NCBI RefSeq assembly: GCF_015477805.1
Contig: NZ_JADLQL010000001.1
Coordinates: 310,001-374,000, forward strand
DNA: 64,000 nucleotides
Direction: 5' to 3'
DNA from: Nocardia flavorosea
GTDB taxonomy: Bacteria > Actinomycetota > Actinomycetes > Mycobacteriales > Mycobacteriaceae
Numbering within the stretch: position 1 is the first letter of the stretch; each line of letters starts with the position of its first letter. The notes beneath the pieces were generated by a model that saw only the letters and a program-made list of their open reading frames with translations, did not search any database and was not told where the DNA came from. This document shows positions 34,269 through 42,222 of this stretch, piece by piece. The translations under genes were made by a program, and so were the position numbers.

Positions 34269-34312
34269 CTTTCGCTAATCAACTTTAGAGCAGTTGCTTT
34301 CGCTAATCAACT
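34269..34312 (-). promoter_or_regulatory. promoter and duplicated operator of the MarR-pump operon
   Basis: The 16-mer CTTTCGCTAATCAACT is repeated exactly at 34269-34284 and 34297-34312 (28 bases apart). On the minus strand a -35 TTGATT (34305-34310) and a -10 TAAAGT (34282-34287) are separated by 17 bases. One repeat covers the -35 and the other covers the -10/start region, the textbook arrangement for repression. Confidence 0.65.
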
Positions 34313-34832
34313 AAAGGAGGGGTGTCGATCCGGTGCGCCTGGGTGTGGTGTCGTGCACAACGGGAGACTTGGGAGGTGTCACACATCGCTCGTCAAGAGC
34401 GGAAGGGGCCTCCGGGAGGAAGAGAATAGTACGCGCCTCGCGGATCATCGTCGCCGGGGGGCGGTATAAAAGTGTGGCCGCCGGTGAGTTGTCCATCGAT
34501 CGGAGAATGGGCGGTCGAAATGCGAAAACAACGGCGTACGAACCATTTCGGACATTACGGACTTATTCTAGCTGGTTCCCACCCGGACCGCGGTTCCGGC
34601 GTGCCGATGCGTCCGGTGCTCCGGTCAGGAGGGGACATGCCCGCGGCACGCACGACTCGAGGGATCCGGAACACCACGAAACCGCCCGTGGACCCGGGAC
34701 GTCCGGGTCCACGGCCCTGTATGCGCCGTGGTGAGAACCGGGCCGCGCACATTTCGTACCTGCCCGCGTGGGGCAGCGTGCCACGTTGAACCGGGACCAC
34801 CGTGTCACGGCGCCGGACTAGCATCGGCGAGC
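34313..34832. other. intergenic region, partly AT-richer than its surroundings
   Basis: 520 bases between the MarR promoter and the flavoprotein gene. It includes an AT-richer part around 34460-34575 (TATAAAA at 34465) and overlapping short open frames with no convincing ribosome site or homology. I do not support a gene here. Confidence 0.4.
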
Positions 34833-35969
34833 ATGGTGACCGAGGCAGCAGGCCCGGACGGACCGGACTTCCAGATCCTGGTGATCGGGGCCGGTCAGTC
34901 CGGTCTGTCCGCCGGTTACCATCTGCAGCGGCGCGGGCTGACTCCCGGGCGCGATTTCCTCGTCGTGGATCACGCTCCGGGGCCCGGTGGCGCCTGGCAG
35001 TTCCGCTGGCCGTCGCTCACCCTGAGCACCGTCAACGGGGTGCACGATCTGCCGGGTATGTCGTTCGCCGCGAACCTGCCGCCCGGCGCCACGGAGCGCG
35101 CCGATGTACCGGCCGCGGTGGCGGTCCCGTACTACTACCGGCGCTACGAACAACATTTCGGGTTGCGGGTACGCCGGCCGGTCACCGTCCGCGTGGTCTG
35201 TGATCGCCGCGAACGCGACGGCCTGCTGCACGCCGAAACCGATAATGCCGGCACCCTGCGCGTCCGGGGCCTGATCAACGGCACCGGTACCTGGGAGCGC
35301 CCCTTCATACCGCACTATCGCGGCGCCGAAGTCTTCGCCGGCCGTCAGCTGCACACCCGTGACTACCGCGAACCGGAGGAGTTCGCCGGGCAGCACGTCG
35401 TCGTGGTCGGCGGTGGTATCTCCGCCGTCCAGTTGCTCGACGAAATCTCCCGGGTGACCACCACGACGTGGGTGACGCGGTCCGCACCGGTGTTCCGCGA
35501 AACACCGTTCGACCAGGACGCGGGCAGGCGCGCCGTCGCCATTGTCGAAGACCGGGTACGGCGCGGCCTGCCGCCGGGTTCGGTCGTCTCGGTGACCGGG
35601 CTACCGTTGAACAAACGACTCCGCGCCGCACGCGACCGCGGCGTCCTGCACCGGCTGCCGATGTTCGAGCATATCGAGCCGGACGGTGTGCGCTGGCCCG
35701 ACGGGACCTTCCGAGCGGCGCAGGTGATCCTGTGGGCCACCGGATTCCGCAGCGCCCTCGACCATCTGGCCCCGCTGGCGCTACGGGGCCCGGGCGGCGG
35801 GATCACCATGACCGGCCGCTCCGCGACCCGGGTCGCGGCGGATCCGCGGATCCATCTGATCGGCTACGGTCCGTCCGCCAGCACGGTCGGCGCGAACCGG
35901 GCAGGTCGTTCGGCGGCCGTCGAACTGACCGGCCACCTCGGTCTCCGTGCGGATCCTGCCCGAACCTGA
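34833..35969 (+). CDS. FAD/NAD(P)-binding flavoprotein monooxygenase-like protein
   Basis: 378 residues. Residues 10-45 carry the FAD-binding Rossmann motif ILVIGAGQSGLSAGYHL, and VVVVGGGISAVQLLDEI near 190 is a second dinucleotide site for NADPH; late LWATGFRSALDHLAPL is the usual ATG motif. The layout is that of YUCCA/CzcO-type N- or S-oxygenating flavoproteins rather than thioredoxin reductases. ATG at 34833 gives the natural N-terminus; no strong ribosome site is present. Stands alone. Confidence 0.88.
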   Translation: MVTEAAGPDGPDFQILVIGAGQSGLSAGYHLQRRGLTPGRDFLVVDHAPGPGGAWQFRWPSLTLSTVNGVHDLPGMSFAANLPPGATERADVPAAVAVPYYYRRYEQHFGLRVRRPVTVRVVCDRRERDGLLHAETDNAGTLRVRGLINGTGTWERPFIPHYRGAEVFAGRQLHTRDYREPEEFAGQHVVVVGGGISAVQLLDEISRVTTTTWVTRSAPVFRETPFDQDAGRRAVAIVEDRVRRGLPPGSVVSVTGLPLNKRLRAARDRGVLHRLPMFEHIEPDGVRWPDGTFRAAQVILWATGFRSALDHLAPLALRGPGGGITMTGRSATRVAADPRIHLIGYGPSASTVGANRAGRSAAVELTGHLGLRADPART

Positions 35970-36391
35970 GCGTGTGCCCGCATCCCGGAGTCCGGCCGGG
36001 TCCGGACCTGGCCGGTGAGGAGGAACCGATACCGTCGGCCGCTGCGATGCGCCGGCGCCTGGCGCGCGTTCACCTGGCCGACCACGATCGAGGTGCGATC
36101 TTCGCATGCGGTTGCGGTCGAGTCGGGACGGCGCGTGAGTCGTACGGATATCGCCGACACGGATGTTCGGCAGGTCTTCCGGCCGCGTGGGCCTCGGCAG
36201 TTGCGAGCACCGGTGCTCGGACCGGAATACAACGGAGAAGGTTGCGGACACGTCGTTCGTAGCGGGAGCGCTACCGGCGTCCGCCCGCCATTTCGGGCGG
36301 CGGTTGGTGCGACCGTCCGTACCCGTGCCCCGCGGCACTGCGGTAGGCATCGTGGGTTGTGTTCGCGGGAGTCGTCTCTAGGGTGGGCAGG
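35970..36391. other. gene-free stretch
   Basis: 422 bases with no supported gene. A hairpin with 7-bp arms (CCGCCCG at 36281-36287, CGGGCGG at 36294-36300) is the only structured element noticed. Confidence 0.4.
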
Positions 36392-36694
36392 ATGGCTTCG
36401 CGAAACGATATCGGAGGCAGTGGCCGGTCGGTGCGGGTCGCGGTGGGTGATGAGCTGCTGGTCATCGACGACCGCTACGAGACGGCCTCCATCGTCAACG
36501 ACGTCCTGATCGCCGTATGGTTCACGGTGGGAAGTCTCCTGTTCTTCTCCGAATCGACCCATATCGCGGCGACGTGGCTGTTCCTGGTCGGTTCGGTGCA
36601 GTTCCTGATCCGTCCGCTCATCCGGCTGACCCGCCGGGTCCACCTGCGGCGGCTCGGCGATTCCGGCCATCGGCGCGCCGACTACGATTACTGA
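36392..36694 (+). CDS. YrhK-like small membrane protein
   Basis: 100 residues with two hydrophobic segments (VLIAVWFTVGSLLFF and TWLFLVGSVQFLIRPLIRL) after a soluble N-terminus containing RYETASIVNDV, the YrhK-domain pattern. The domain's function is unknown. ATG at 36392 (MASRNDIGG) is preferred; an upstream in-frame ATG at 36359 adds eleven residues and has no better ribosome site. Confidence 0.75.
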   Translation: MASRNDIGGSGRSVRVAVGDELLVIDDRYETASIVNDVLIAVWFTVGSLLFFSESTHIAATWLFLVGSVQFLIRPLIRLTRRVHLRRLGDSGHRRADYDY

Positions 36695-36868
36695 CCGGCT
36701 GCGGTCGCGGCTCCTCGGAACAGGCCGTGACCTCGGATCCTGCTGTCCACGGCGCGGGCAGCCGAGCACCGGACGAGCCGCATTCCGCCCGGGCGTGCGC
36801 CCGATCGGCCGGTGCTCGTGCGGGTGCCTACCGGTTTGTCCGGCGGCCGGGCGGGTAAGTGCCGGGAC

Positions 36869-39328
36869 ATGGTGGCCAAGGATCGTATTGCAGACCCGTG
36901 GGGCACGCGGACACCGTACGGGCGAGGTGAGCAGTGGCCGACCCGGGTGGATACGCACTTACGCGAAGGTTTCGCGGCGCAGGCCGTCGATCAGTGGGTA
37001 CAGACTGCGTCGATCATGCACTCCAACGGCGACGCCTTCGACGTCGCAGTCGCGGACGGCCGCATGGTGGGCGTGCGGGGGCGGGCCGCCGACCGGGTCA
37101 ACCGGGGACGGCTGGGGCCGAAGGATCTGTTCGGCTGGCAGGCCAATTCGTCGCCGGATCGGCTCACCCGGCCCTTGGTAAGGGAGAACGGCGAACTGGT
37201 ACCCGCCGATTGGGACACCGCGATGGAACGCATTGTGGCCCACAGCAAATACCTGTTGTCCGAGCAGGGGCCCAGCGCCATCGGTTTCTACACCAGCGGC
37301 CAGTTGTTCCTGGAGGAGTACTACACCCTCGGTGTGATCGCGCACGGCGCCATCGGCACCAACCATGTCGACGGCAATACGCGCCTGTGCACGGCCACGG
37401 CGGCCGAGGCCCTGAAGGAATCGTTCGCCTGCGACGGACAACCGGGCTCCTATGCCGATATCGACCACGCGGATGTGATCGCGCTGTACGGCCACAATAT
37501 GGCGGAAACCCAGCCGATGCTGTGGGCCCGGGTCCTGGACCGGATGGCCGGCGACGACCCGCCGGCCATCGTCTGCGTCGATCCTCGCCCGACCAAGGTC
37601 GCGCAGTACGCCACCGTGCACCTCGCACCGCTACCGGGAACCAACGTCGCGTTGATGAACGGGCTGCTGCACGAGATCATCGGCAACGACTGGATCGACC
37701 ACGACTACATCGACCGGCACACCGTCGGATTCGACGAACTGCGGGATCGAGTCGCCGAATATCCACCCGAGAAGGTGGCCGGGATCTGTGATGTACCCGC
37801 CGACGATATCCGGCGCGCCGCTCGATTGCTGGGTACCGCCGAAGCCCTCCTGTCGACCGTGCTACAGGGGTTCTATCAATCGCACCAGGCGACGGCAGCG
37901 TCCGTGCAGGTCAACAATCTGCACCTGATTCGCGGGATGCTGGGCGAACCCGGCTGCGGGCTGTTGCAGATGAACGGGCAGCCGACCGCGGAGAACACCC
38001 GCGAATGCGGCGCCGACGGTGATCTCGCCGGGTTCCGGAACTGGAACAACGACGCACATATCGCCGAGCTGGCGCAATTGTGGAATATCGATGTCAACCA
38101 GATTCCGCACTATGCGCCGCCCACCCATGCCATGCAGATGATGCGCTACGCCGAACAGGGCTCATTGCGGATGTTGTGGATCAGTGCCACCAACCCGGCT
38201 GCCTCCTTGCCCGAACTCGAACGGATCCGTTCGATCTTGAGTCAGGACCGCCTGTTCGTGGTCGTCCAGGACATCTTCCCCACCGAGACGACAGCGCTCG
38301 CCGACGTCGTCCTGCCGGCGGCGACCTGGGGCGAGAAGACCGGAACCTTCACCAATGTCGACCGCACCGTGCATTTGTCGGACAAGGCGGTCGAGCCGCC
38401 CGGCGAGGCGAAAGCCGACCTCGACATCTTCCTGGACTACGCGCGGCGGATGGATTTCCGTGACCGGGACAGCCGGCCCCTGCCGCCGTGGCAGGATCCG
38501 GAATCCGCGTTCGAGGCATGGAAGAAATGCAGTGCCGGCCGCCCGTGCGACTACACCGGGCTGAGCTACGACAAGCTCCGCGGCGGCAGCGGAATCCAAT
38601 GGCCCTGTAATGCCGAACATCCCGAGGGAACCGAACGCCTCTACACCGGTGGGGCGTTCTTCGCCGCACCGCAGTACTGCGAGTCCTTCGGAAAGGATCT
38701 GGTCACCGGTGCGCCGCTCGAGCCCACTGCGTACCGGGCGATGAATCCCGCCGGTAAGGCGATCATCAAGGCGGCCCGGTACCTGACACCGCACGAGTCT
38801 CCCCGGCCGGACTATCCGTTCGCCCTCATCACCGGCCGGACCCTCTATCAATTCCACACCCGCACGAAAACGGCCCGCGCACCACAGTTGGACGCGGCCG
38901 CACCGCAGGTGTGGGTGGAGATCTCCCAGCAGGACGCCGACGCCCTGAACATCGCGGAGGGCGATCTGCTGAAAGTTTCCTCCCCCCGCGGCGGCCTGCA
39001 CGCGAAAGCCCGGGTCAGCGGTATCCGGCCCGGGGTGCTGTTCGTGCCGTTCCACTACGGCTACTGGGACGCCGCCCCGGAAACGAGGGCCGATCACGAT
39101 CGGGCCGCGAACGAATTGACACTCACCGACTGGGATCCCGCTTCCAAACAACCGATCTTCAAAACCGCGGCCGCACGAGTCGAGGTACTGACCAAAGGCA
39201 CCGGCAGTCCGGCCCCCGCTCCGACGACAACAGCTTCCGGCCCCCTCGGTGCCGATATTCCGGCGACCGTGGGTGGTGCGACCGCCTCGGCCACCGAAAC
39301 ACTCGACACCGCGGGAGAACGACCATGA
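36869..39328 (+). CDS. molybdopterin (bis-MGD) oxidoreductase lacking the N-terminal 4Fe-4S ligands
   Basis: A large molybdenum enzyme of 819 residues in the nitrate reductase/formate dehydrogenase branch. The molybdenum-ligand cysteine is at C174 (RLCTATAAEALKESFACDG) and the pterin-binding block NGQPTAENTRECGADGDLAGFRNWNN is intact, as is the C-terminal dinucleotide-binding domain (ALITGRTLYQFHTRTKT). In relatives the first 60 residues hold a CxxCxxxC...C cluster and GRLCPKG; here these positions read ASIMHSNGDAF and GRLGPKD, so all four cysteines are gone. ATG 36869 has a weak ribosome site. A Pro/Thr/Ala tail ends the protein. Its stop overlaps the next start. Confidence 0.92.
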   Translation: MVAKDRIADPWGTRTPYGRGEQWPTRVDTHLREGFAAQAVDQWVQTASIMHSNGDAFDVAVADGRMVGVRGRAADRVNRGRLGPKDLFGWQANSSPDRLTRPLVRENGELVPADWDTAMERIVAHSKYLLSEQGPSAIGFYTSGQLFLEEYYTLGVIAHGAIGTNHVDGNTRLCTATAAEALKESFACDGQPGSYADIDHADVIALYGHNMAETQPMLWARVLDRMAGDDPPAIVCVDPRPTKVAQYATVHLAPLPGTNVALMNGLLHEIIGNDWIDHDYIDRHTVGFDELRDRVAEYPPEKVAGICDVPADDIRRAARLLGTAEALLSTVLQGFYQSHQATAASVQVNNLHLIRGMLGEPGCGLLQMNGQPTAENTRECGADGDLAGFRNWNNDAHIAELAQLWNIDVNQIPHYAPPTHAMQMMRYAEQGSLRMLWISATNPAASLPELERIRSILSQDRLFVVVQDIFPTETTALADVVLPAATWGEKTGTFTNVDRTVHLSDKAVEPPGEAKADLDIFLDYARRMDFRDRDSRPLPPWQDPESAFEAWKKCSAGRPCDYTGLSYDKLRGGSGIQWPCNAEHPEGTERLYTGGAFFAAPQYCESFGKDLVTGAPLEPTAYRAMNPAGKAIIKAARYLTPHESPRPDYPFALITGRTLYQFHTRTKTARAPQLDAAAPQVWVEISQQDADALNIAEGDLLKVSSPRGGLHAKARVSGIRPGVLFVPFHYGYWDAAPETRADHDRAANELTLTDWDPASKQPIFKTAAARVEVLTKGTGSPAPAPTTTASGPLGADIPATVGGATASATETLDTAGERP

Positions 39329-39804
39329 AACTCGGACTCGCCATCAGGGAACTACACCGCTCGGAACGCAAACTCGCGCTCGATCTGGCCACCCTCGCCG
39401 CCCGTCACAGCACCGATCACGAGGTGTGTCATGTCGCTCGTGATATCGCCGCGTGGTCCGGGGAACACGTGCGCGAACTCGCGCGGGCCGGACAGGGTTA
39501 CGGGCTCGACCTGAAGAGCGAACCCCATACGAAACCGATCACCGGGCCGGTACAGGAGCGGCTCAGCACCTTGCTGGGGCGCAGACCCGAACCGGCACTG
39601 CTGCTGCTCATCGATCTGCGCCACGTGCACCGGGTCGCCGCCGGTGTCTCCCTCGACTGGGAACTGCTCGCTCAAGGAGCGCAGGGCGCCAAAGACGTGG
39701 GTCTGCTCGAACTGGCCGAGCGCTGCCATCCCGAAACCCTGCGGCAGATGCGGTGGGCCAACTCCATGCTCAAGATTCTTTCCCCGCAGTTCCTCGCCAG
39801 CTGA
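39325..39804 (+). CDS. small helical protein coupled to the molybdopterin oxidoreductase
   Basis: 159 residues, nearly all predicted helix, with conserved-looking His and Glu residues (RHSTDHEVCHVARDIAAWSGEHVRELAR, LRHVHRVAAGVSLDWELLAQGAQGAKD). The composition suggests a four-helix bundle, possibly a ferritin-like or chaperone-like partner. ATG overlaps the upstream stop (ATGA), so stoichiometric co-synthesis is likely. No family recognised; a subunit or maturation factor for the molybdenum enzyme is the obvious inference. Confidence 0.8.
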   Translation: MKLGLAIRELHRSERKLALDLATLAARHSTDHEVCHVARDIAAWSGEHVRELARAGQGYGLDLKSEPHTKPITGPVQERLSTLLGRRPEPALLLLIDLRHVHRVAAGVSLDWELLAQGAQGAKDVGLLELAERCHPETLRQMRWANSMLKILSPQFLAS

Positions 39805-39830
39805 CCGCAGGCCATACCGGGCCCTGCGGT
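39804..39830 (+). terminator. hairpin terminator ending the molybdenum enzyme operon
   Basis: ACCGCAGG (39804-39811) pairs perfectly with CCTGCGGT (39823-39830) over an 11-base loop, starting at the last base of the stop codon. Confidence 0.55.
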
Positions 39831-40105
39831 ACCGGGCCGCCCCGCGCCTGCGTTCCGGCGACGGTACGCACGAAACCGATGGTACGGCAACGGTTCCGGG
39901 ACCGTCCTCGGCGCGATATCTGCGATTCCGCAGTGCCCGGCGCCGCTGAGCGCTACTTTTCGGGGCATTGCACGCGTCGATCCCGGCCGGTATCCGCCGC
40001 GGGATGGCGCAGTCGGGACGCACTACTGCGTTCGCACGACATAGTTCGCAAGGTCTGTGTAGTGTCTCTGCAATCTGAAACGCACACGAACAAGGCAGAG
40101 GCGCA

Positions 40106-40549
40106 GTGATCGGAATCGATGGATGTCTGGAACGGATCATGGGCATCCCGGGCGCGCGCAGTGTGACCTTGGTCGACGGGGCGAGTGGACTCGCGGTGGC
40201 CGGGGCCGGGCGCCACGACCTGGTGGATCAGCACGAGGACGCGGCCACCACAACCGATGTCGTACGTGCGGTACTCGGCTGTCCGGCGCTCGCGACCGGC
40301 GGAAACGACGACATCACCGAGATCATCGTGTGCGGCAGCGGCGGATACCACCTGATCGACCTGGTGCGTGGAGATTTCGAGGGCCGGCTGTTCGTACACG
40401 CGCTGTTCGACGAGGATTCCGGCAACCTGGCGATGGCCCGATTCCGGCTACGCGGCATCCTCGCGGAACTGACCGGGGACGGGCAGGACACACAACCGGC
40501 CGCGGGCGGTCCCCGGGTGGAACCGGCCGGGGACGGTCATGGGAATTGA
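40106..40549 (+). CDS. roadblock/LC7-like protein 1
   Basis: 147 residues. The core (about 1-115) has the roadblock fold pattern: N-terminal helix IDGCLERIMGIPGARSVTLVDGASGLAVAGAG, a central helix, then strands GGYHLIDLVRGDFEGRLFVHALFDEDSGNLAMARFRLRGI. Such proteins dimerise and bind Ras-like GTPases. GTG at 40106 follows GGCAGAGG. First of four genes; its stop overlaps the next start by 11 bases. The last thirty residues are a disordered Gly/Pro tail. Confidence 0.85.
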   Translation: MIGIDGCLERIMGIPGARSVTLVDGASGLAVAGAGRHDLVDQHEDAATTTDVVRAVLGCPALATGGNDDITEIIVCGSGGYHLIDLVRGDFEGRLFVHALFDEDSGNLAMARFRLRGILAELTGDGQDTQPAAGGPRVEPAGDGHGN

Positions 40550-41315
40550 TCTTGCGGACGAGCTGCGGCGCCTGGAAGACGCGGGAAGCACCGGCCTGCT
40601 GCATGCGGGCGACGGGGTTTTCCATCTCGCGGACGGCACTGTCGCCGCCGCCGAATGCCGCCGCACCACCGGGCTCGATCGGCTGGCTCTGGCGGCCGGG
40701 GTAGCCGGCACCGATGATTGGCAGCGCGCGGCCGCGGGCGATCCCGGGACTGTTCTGCGCCGGCCGCACCTCGAAACGCTGGCCCTGCTTTCGGTTTTCG
40801 ACGCCGCATATTTCCTGCTGTCGGCCCCGGCCGTCCCGGAATTCCGGCCCGCCCCGCCGCATTGGCTGGCTCCGGTCTGCCATATCCCGCCGCGGGTACT
40901 GGTCCGCGAATGCGCACGACGCGGCGACCCGGAGGCCGGGCCGTGGCCGGCCCGGCTGGTCGATCGGGCGACCGTGGTGCCGGTACGCCGGGTACGCCGG
41001 AACCGTGTCGTGCTCACCGGAGGCCAAGCCGAGGTGCTGGCAGCGGCGGATTCCCGGCGCAGTGTCACCGTTATCGCCCGCGACCTCGGACGCACCGCGT
41101 ACGGCTGCCTCGAGGCGGTTCGCGATCTCACTGCGGCCGGGTTGATCGAACCACCGGGCGACGGCCGGCCGCAGGCGGCCTCCCGACTCACCGGCGACCC
41201 GCTTCTGCGACGCCGGACGCGGCAGCCGGTACCGGTTCCGGAGGGCGGCGATTGGGAGCCGGTGGATCAGGAACTGCTCCTGCGGCTCCGCTCGGCGCTG
41301 GAGGATCTCGCATGA
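40539..41315 (+). CDS. winged-helix protein of the roadblock module (DUF4388/DUF742-like)
   Basis: 258 residues. The N-terminal half (DELRRLEDAGSTGLLHAGDGVFHLADGTVAAAECRRTTG) resembles DUF4388/PATAN-type modules found in signalling proteins. The C-terminal third, TGGQAEVLAAADSRRSVTVIARDLGRTAYGCLEAVRDLTAAGLIEPP, is a winged-helix-like block similar to the DUF742 (CvnC) proteins of Streptomyces conservons. ATG at 40539 lies within the end of the previous gene; its stop overlaps the next start (ATGA). Assignment is by pattern only. Confidence 0.75.
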   Translation: MGIDLADELRRLEDAGSTGLLHAGDGVFHLADGTVAAAECRRTTGLDRLALAAGVAGTDDWQRAAAGDPGTVLRRPHLETLALLSVFDAAYFLLSAPAVPEFRPAPPHWLAPVCHIPPRVLVRECARRGDPEAGPWPARLVDRATVVPVRRVRRNRVVLTGGQAEVLAAADSRRSVTVIARDLGRTAYGCLEAVRDLTAAGLIEPPGDGRPQAASRLTGDPLLRRRTRQPVPVPEGGDWEPVDQELLLRLRSALEDLA

Positions 41316-41785
41316 CGCCGCGCAGGAAGCTGCTCGGCGATCTGATGGGGAGGTTGACGAAGGTGCCGATGCGCGAACCCGGGCCGAATCCGGCGGTACA
41401 GGCGGAGCTCGCCGGGCTAAGGGCCCGGGTGCCCGGACTGATCGGGGCGCTGGTCGCCTCCAGCGACGGCCTGCTGGTCACCCACGATCTACCCGGCCAT
41501 ATCGAACCCACCGGAATGGCCGCGCTCGCCGCGGCGCAACTATCGCTGTCGAACCGGCTGGCGGGTGTCGCGCACGGCGGCGGGTTCCAGGAGGTCGTGG
41601 TGGACGGGTCGCGCGGGCATGTCGTCATCTACGCGGCCGGCTGGGCATCGTTGACGGTCCTCGCCGAACCGGACGTGAATATCGGCCGGTTACATCTCGA
41701 ATCGCGTCCGGCGGCGCGCACTATCGCCGAACATCTGGCGGGCACCGCCCGTGAACCCGGCAGAACCGATGCAAGACCCGGATAA
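41312..41785 (+). CDS. roadblock/LC7-like protein 2
   Basis: 157 residues. After a basic N-terminus (TPRRKLLGDLMGRL) the roadblock fold follows: AELAGLRARVPGLIGALVASSDGLLVTHDLPGHIEPTGMAALAAAQLSLSNRLAGVA, then strands GGFQEVVVDGSRGHVVIYAAGWASLTVLAEPDVNIGRLHLE. This is the closest of the three to CvnB/MglB proteins. ATG at 41312 overlaps the preceding stop. An upstream frame that overlaps the winged-helix gene is noise. Confidence 0.88.
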   Translation: MTPRRKLLGDLMGRLTKVPMREPGPNPAVQAELAGLRARVPGLIGALVASSDGLLVTHDLPGHIEPTGMAALAAAQLSLSNRLAGVAHGGGFQEVVVDGSRGHVVIYAAGWASLTVLAEPDVNIGRLHLESRPAARTIAEHLAGTAREPGRTDARPG

Positions 41786-41805
41786 CCCATCGAAAGGAAA
41801 TACCT

Positions 41806-42177
41806 GTGTCCGATATGGACTTGGCGCTGAAAGATATGATGACGATCGACGGTGCGATCGGCGCGGCCGTCGTCGATTACAACAGCGGTATGGCGCTGGG
41901 CATGCTCGGCAGCTCCAAAGCGCTCGACCTGCACGTTGCTGCCGCCGGTAACACCGAGGTGGTGCGCGCGAAACTGCGGACCATCGAACAGCTCGGCCTG
42001 CAGGAGGGTATCGAGGACATCCTGATCACGCTGACCGGCCAGTACCACCTCATCCGCCCGATGAGCGGCCGGAAATCGAAGGGCTTGTTCCTCTATCTCG
42101 CGCTCGACCGTGGCCGCGCGAATCTGGCGCTGGCCCGGCACAAGCTGCGCGGTATCGAAGAAGACCTCGAGGTGTGA
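41806..42177 (+). CDS. roadblock/LC7-like protein 3
   Basis: 123 residues, the most compact of the set: MDLALKDMMTIDGAIGAAVVDYNSGMALGMLG, a helix (DLHVAAAGNTEVVRAKLRTIEQL) and strands EDILITLTGQYHLIRPMSGRKSKGLFLYLALDR. It aligns in layout with protein 1 (both end in NLALARHKLRGI / NLAMARFRLRGI), so these two are probably a duplicated pair. GTG at 41806 follows GAAAGGAAA. Last gene of the module. Confidence 0.88.
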   Translation: MSDMDLALKDMMTIDGAIGAAVVDYNSGMALGMLGSSKALDLHVAAAGNTEVVRAKLRTIEQLGLQEGIEDILITLTGQYHLIRPMSGRKSKGLFLYLALDRGRANLALARHKLRGIEEDLEV

Positions 42178-42222
42178 CCCGGTATCGGGCAGCGGTGCGT
42201 GGCCGCGCCCCGGCACTCGGTT

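Noticed and set aside
34465-34471. TATAAAA box-like element
   Set aside because: No -35 at proper spacing and no gene immediately downstream; AT-rich sequence alone is not evidence.
34333-34734. Plus-strand frame in the AT-richer intergenic region
   Set aside because: The nearest purine-rich site lies 12 bases from the start and the translation shows no domain.
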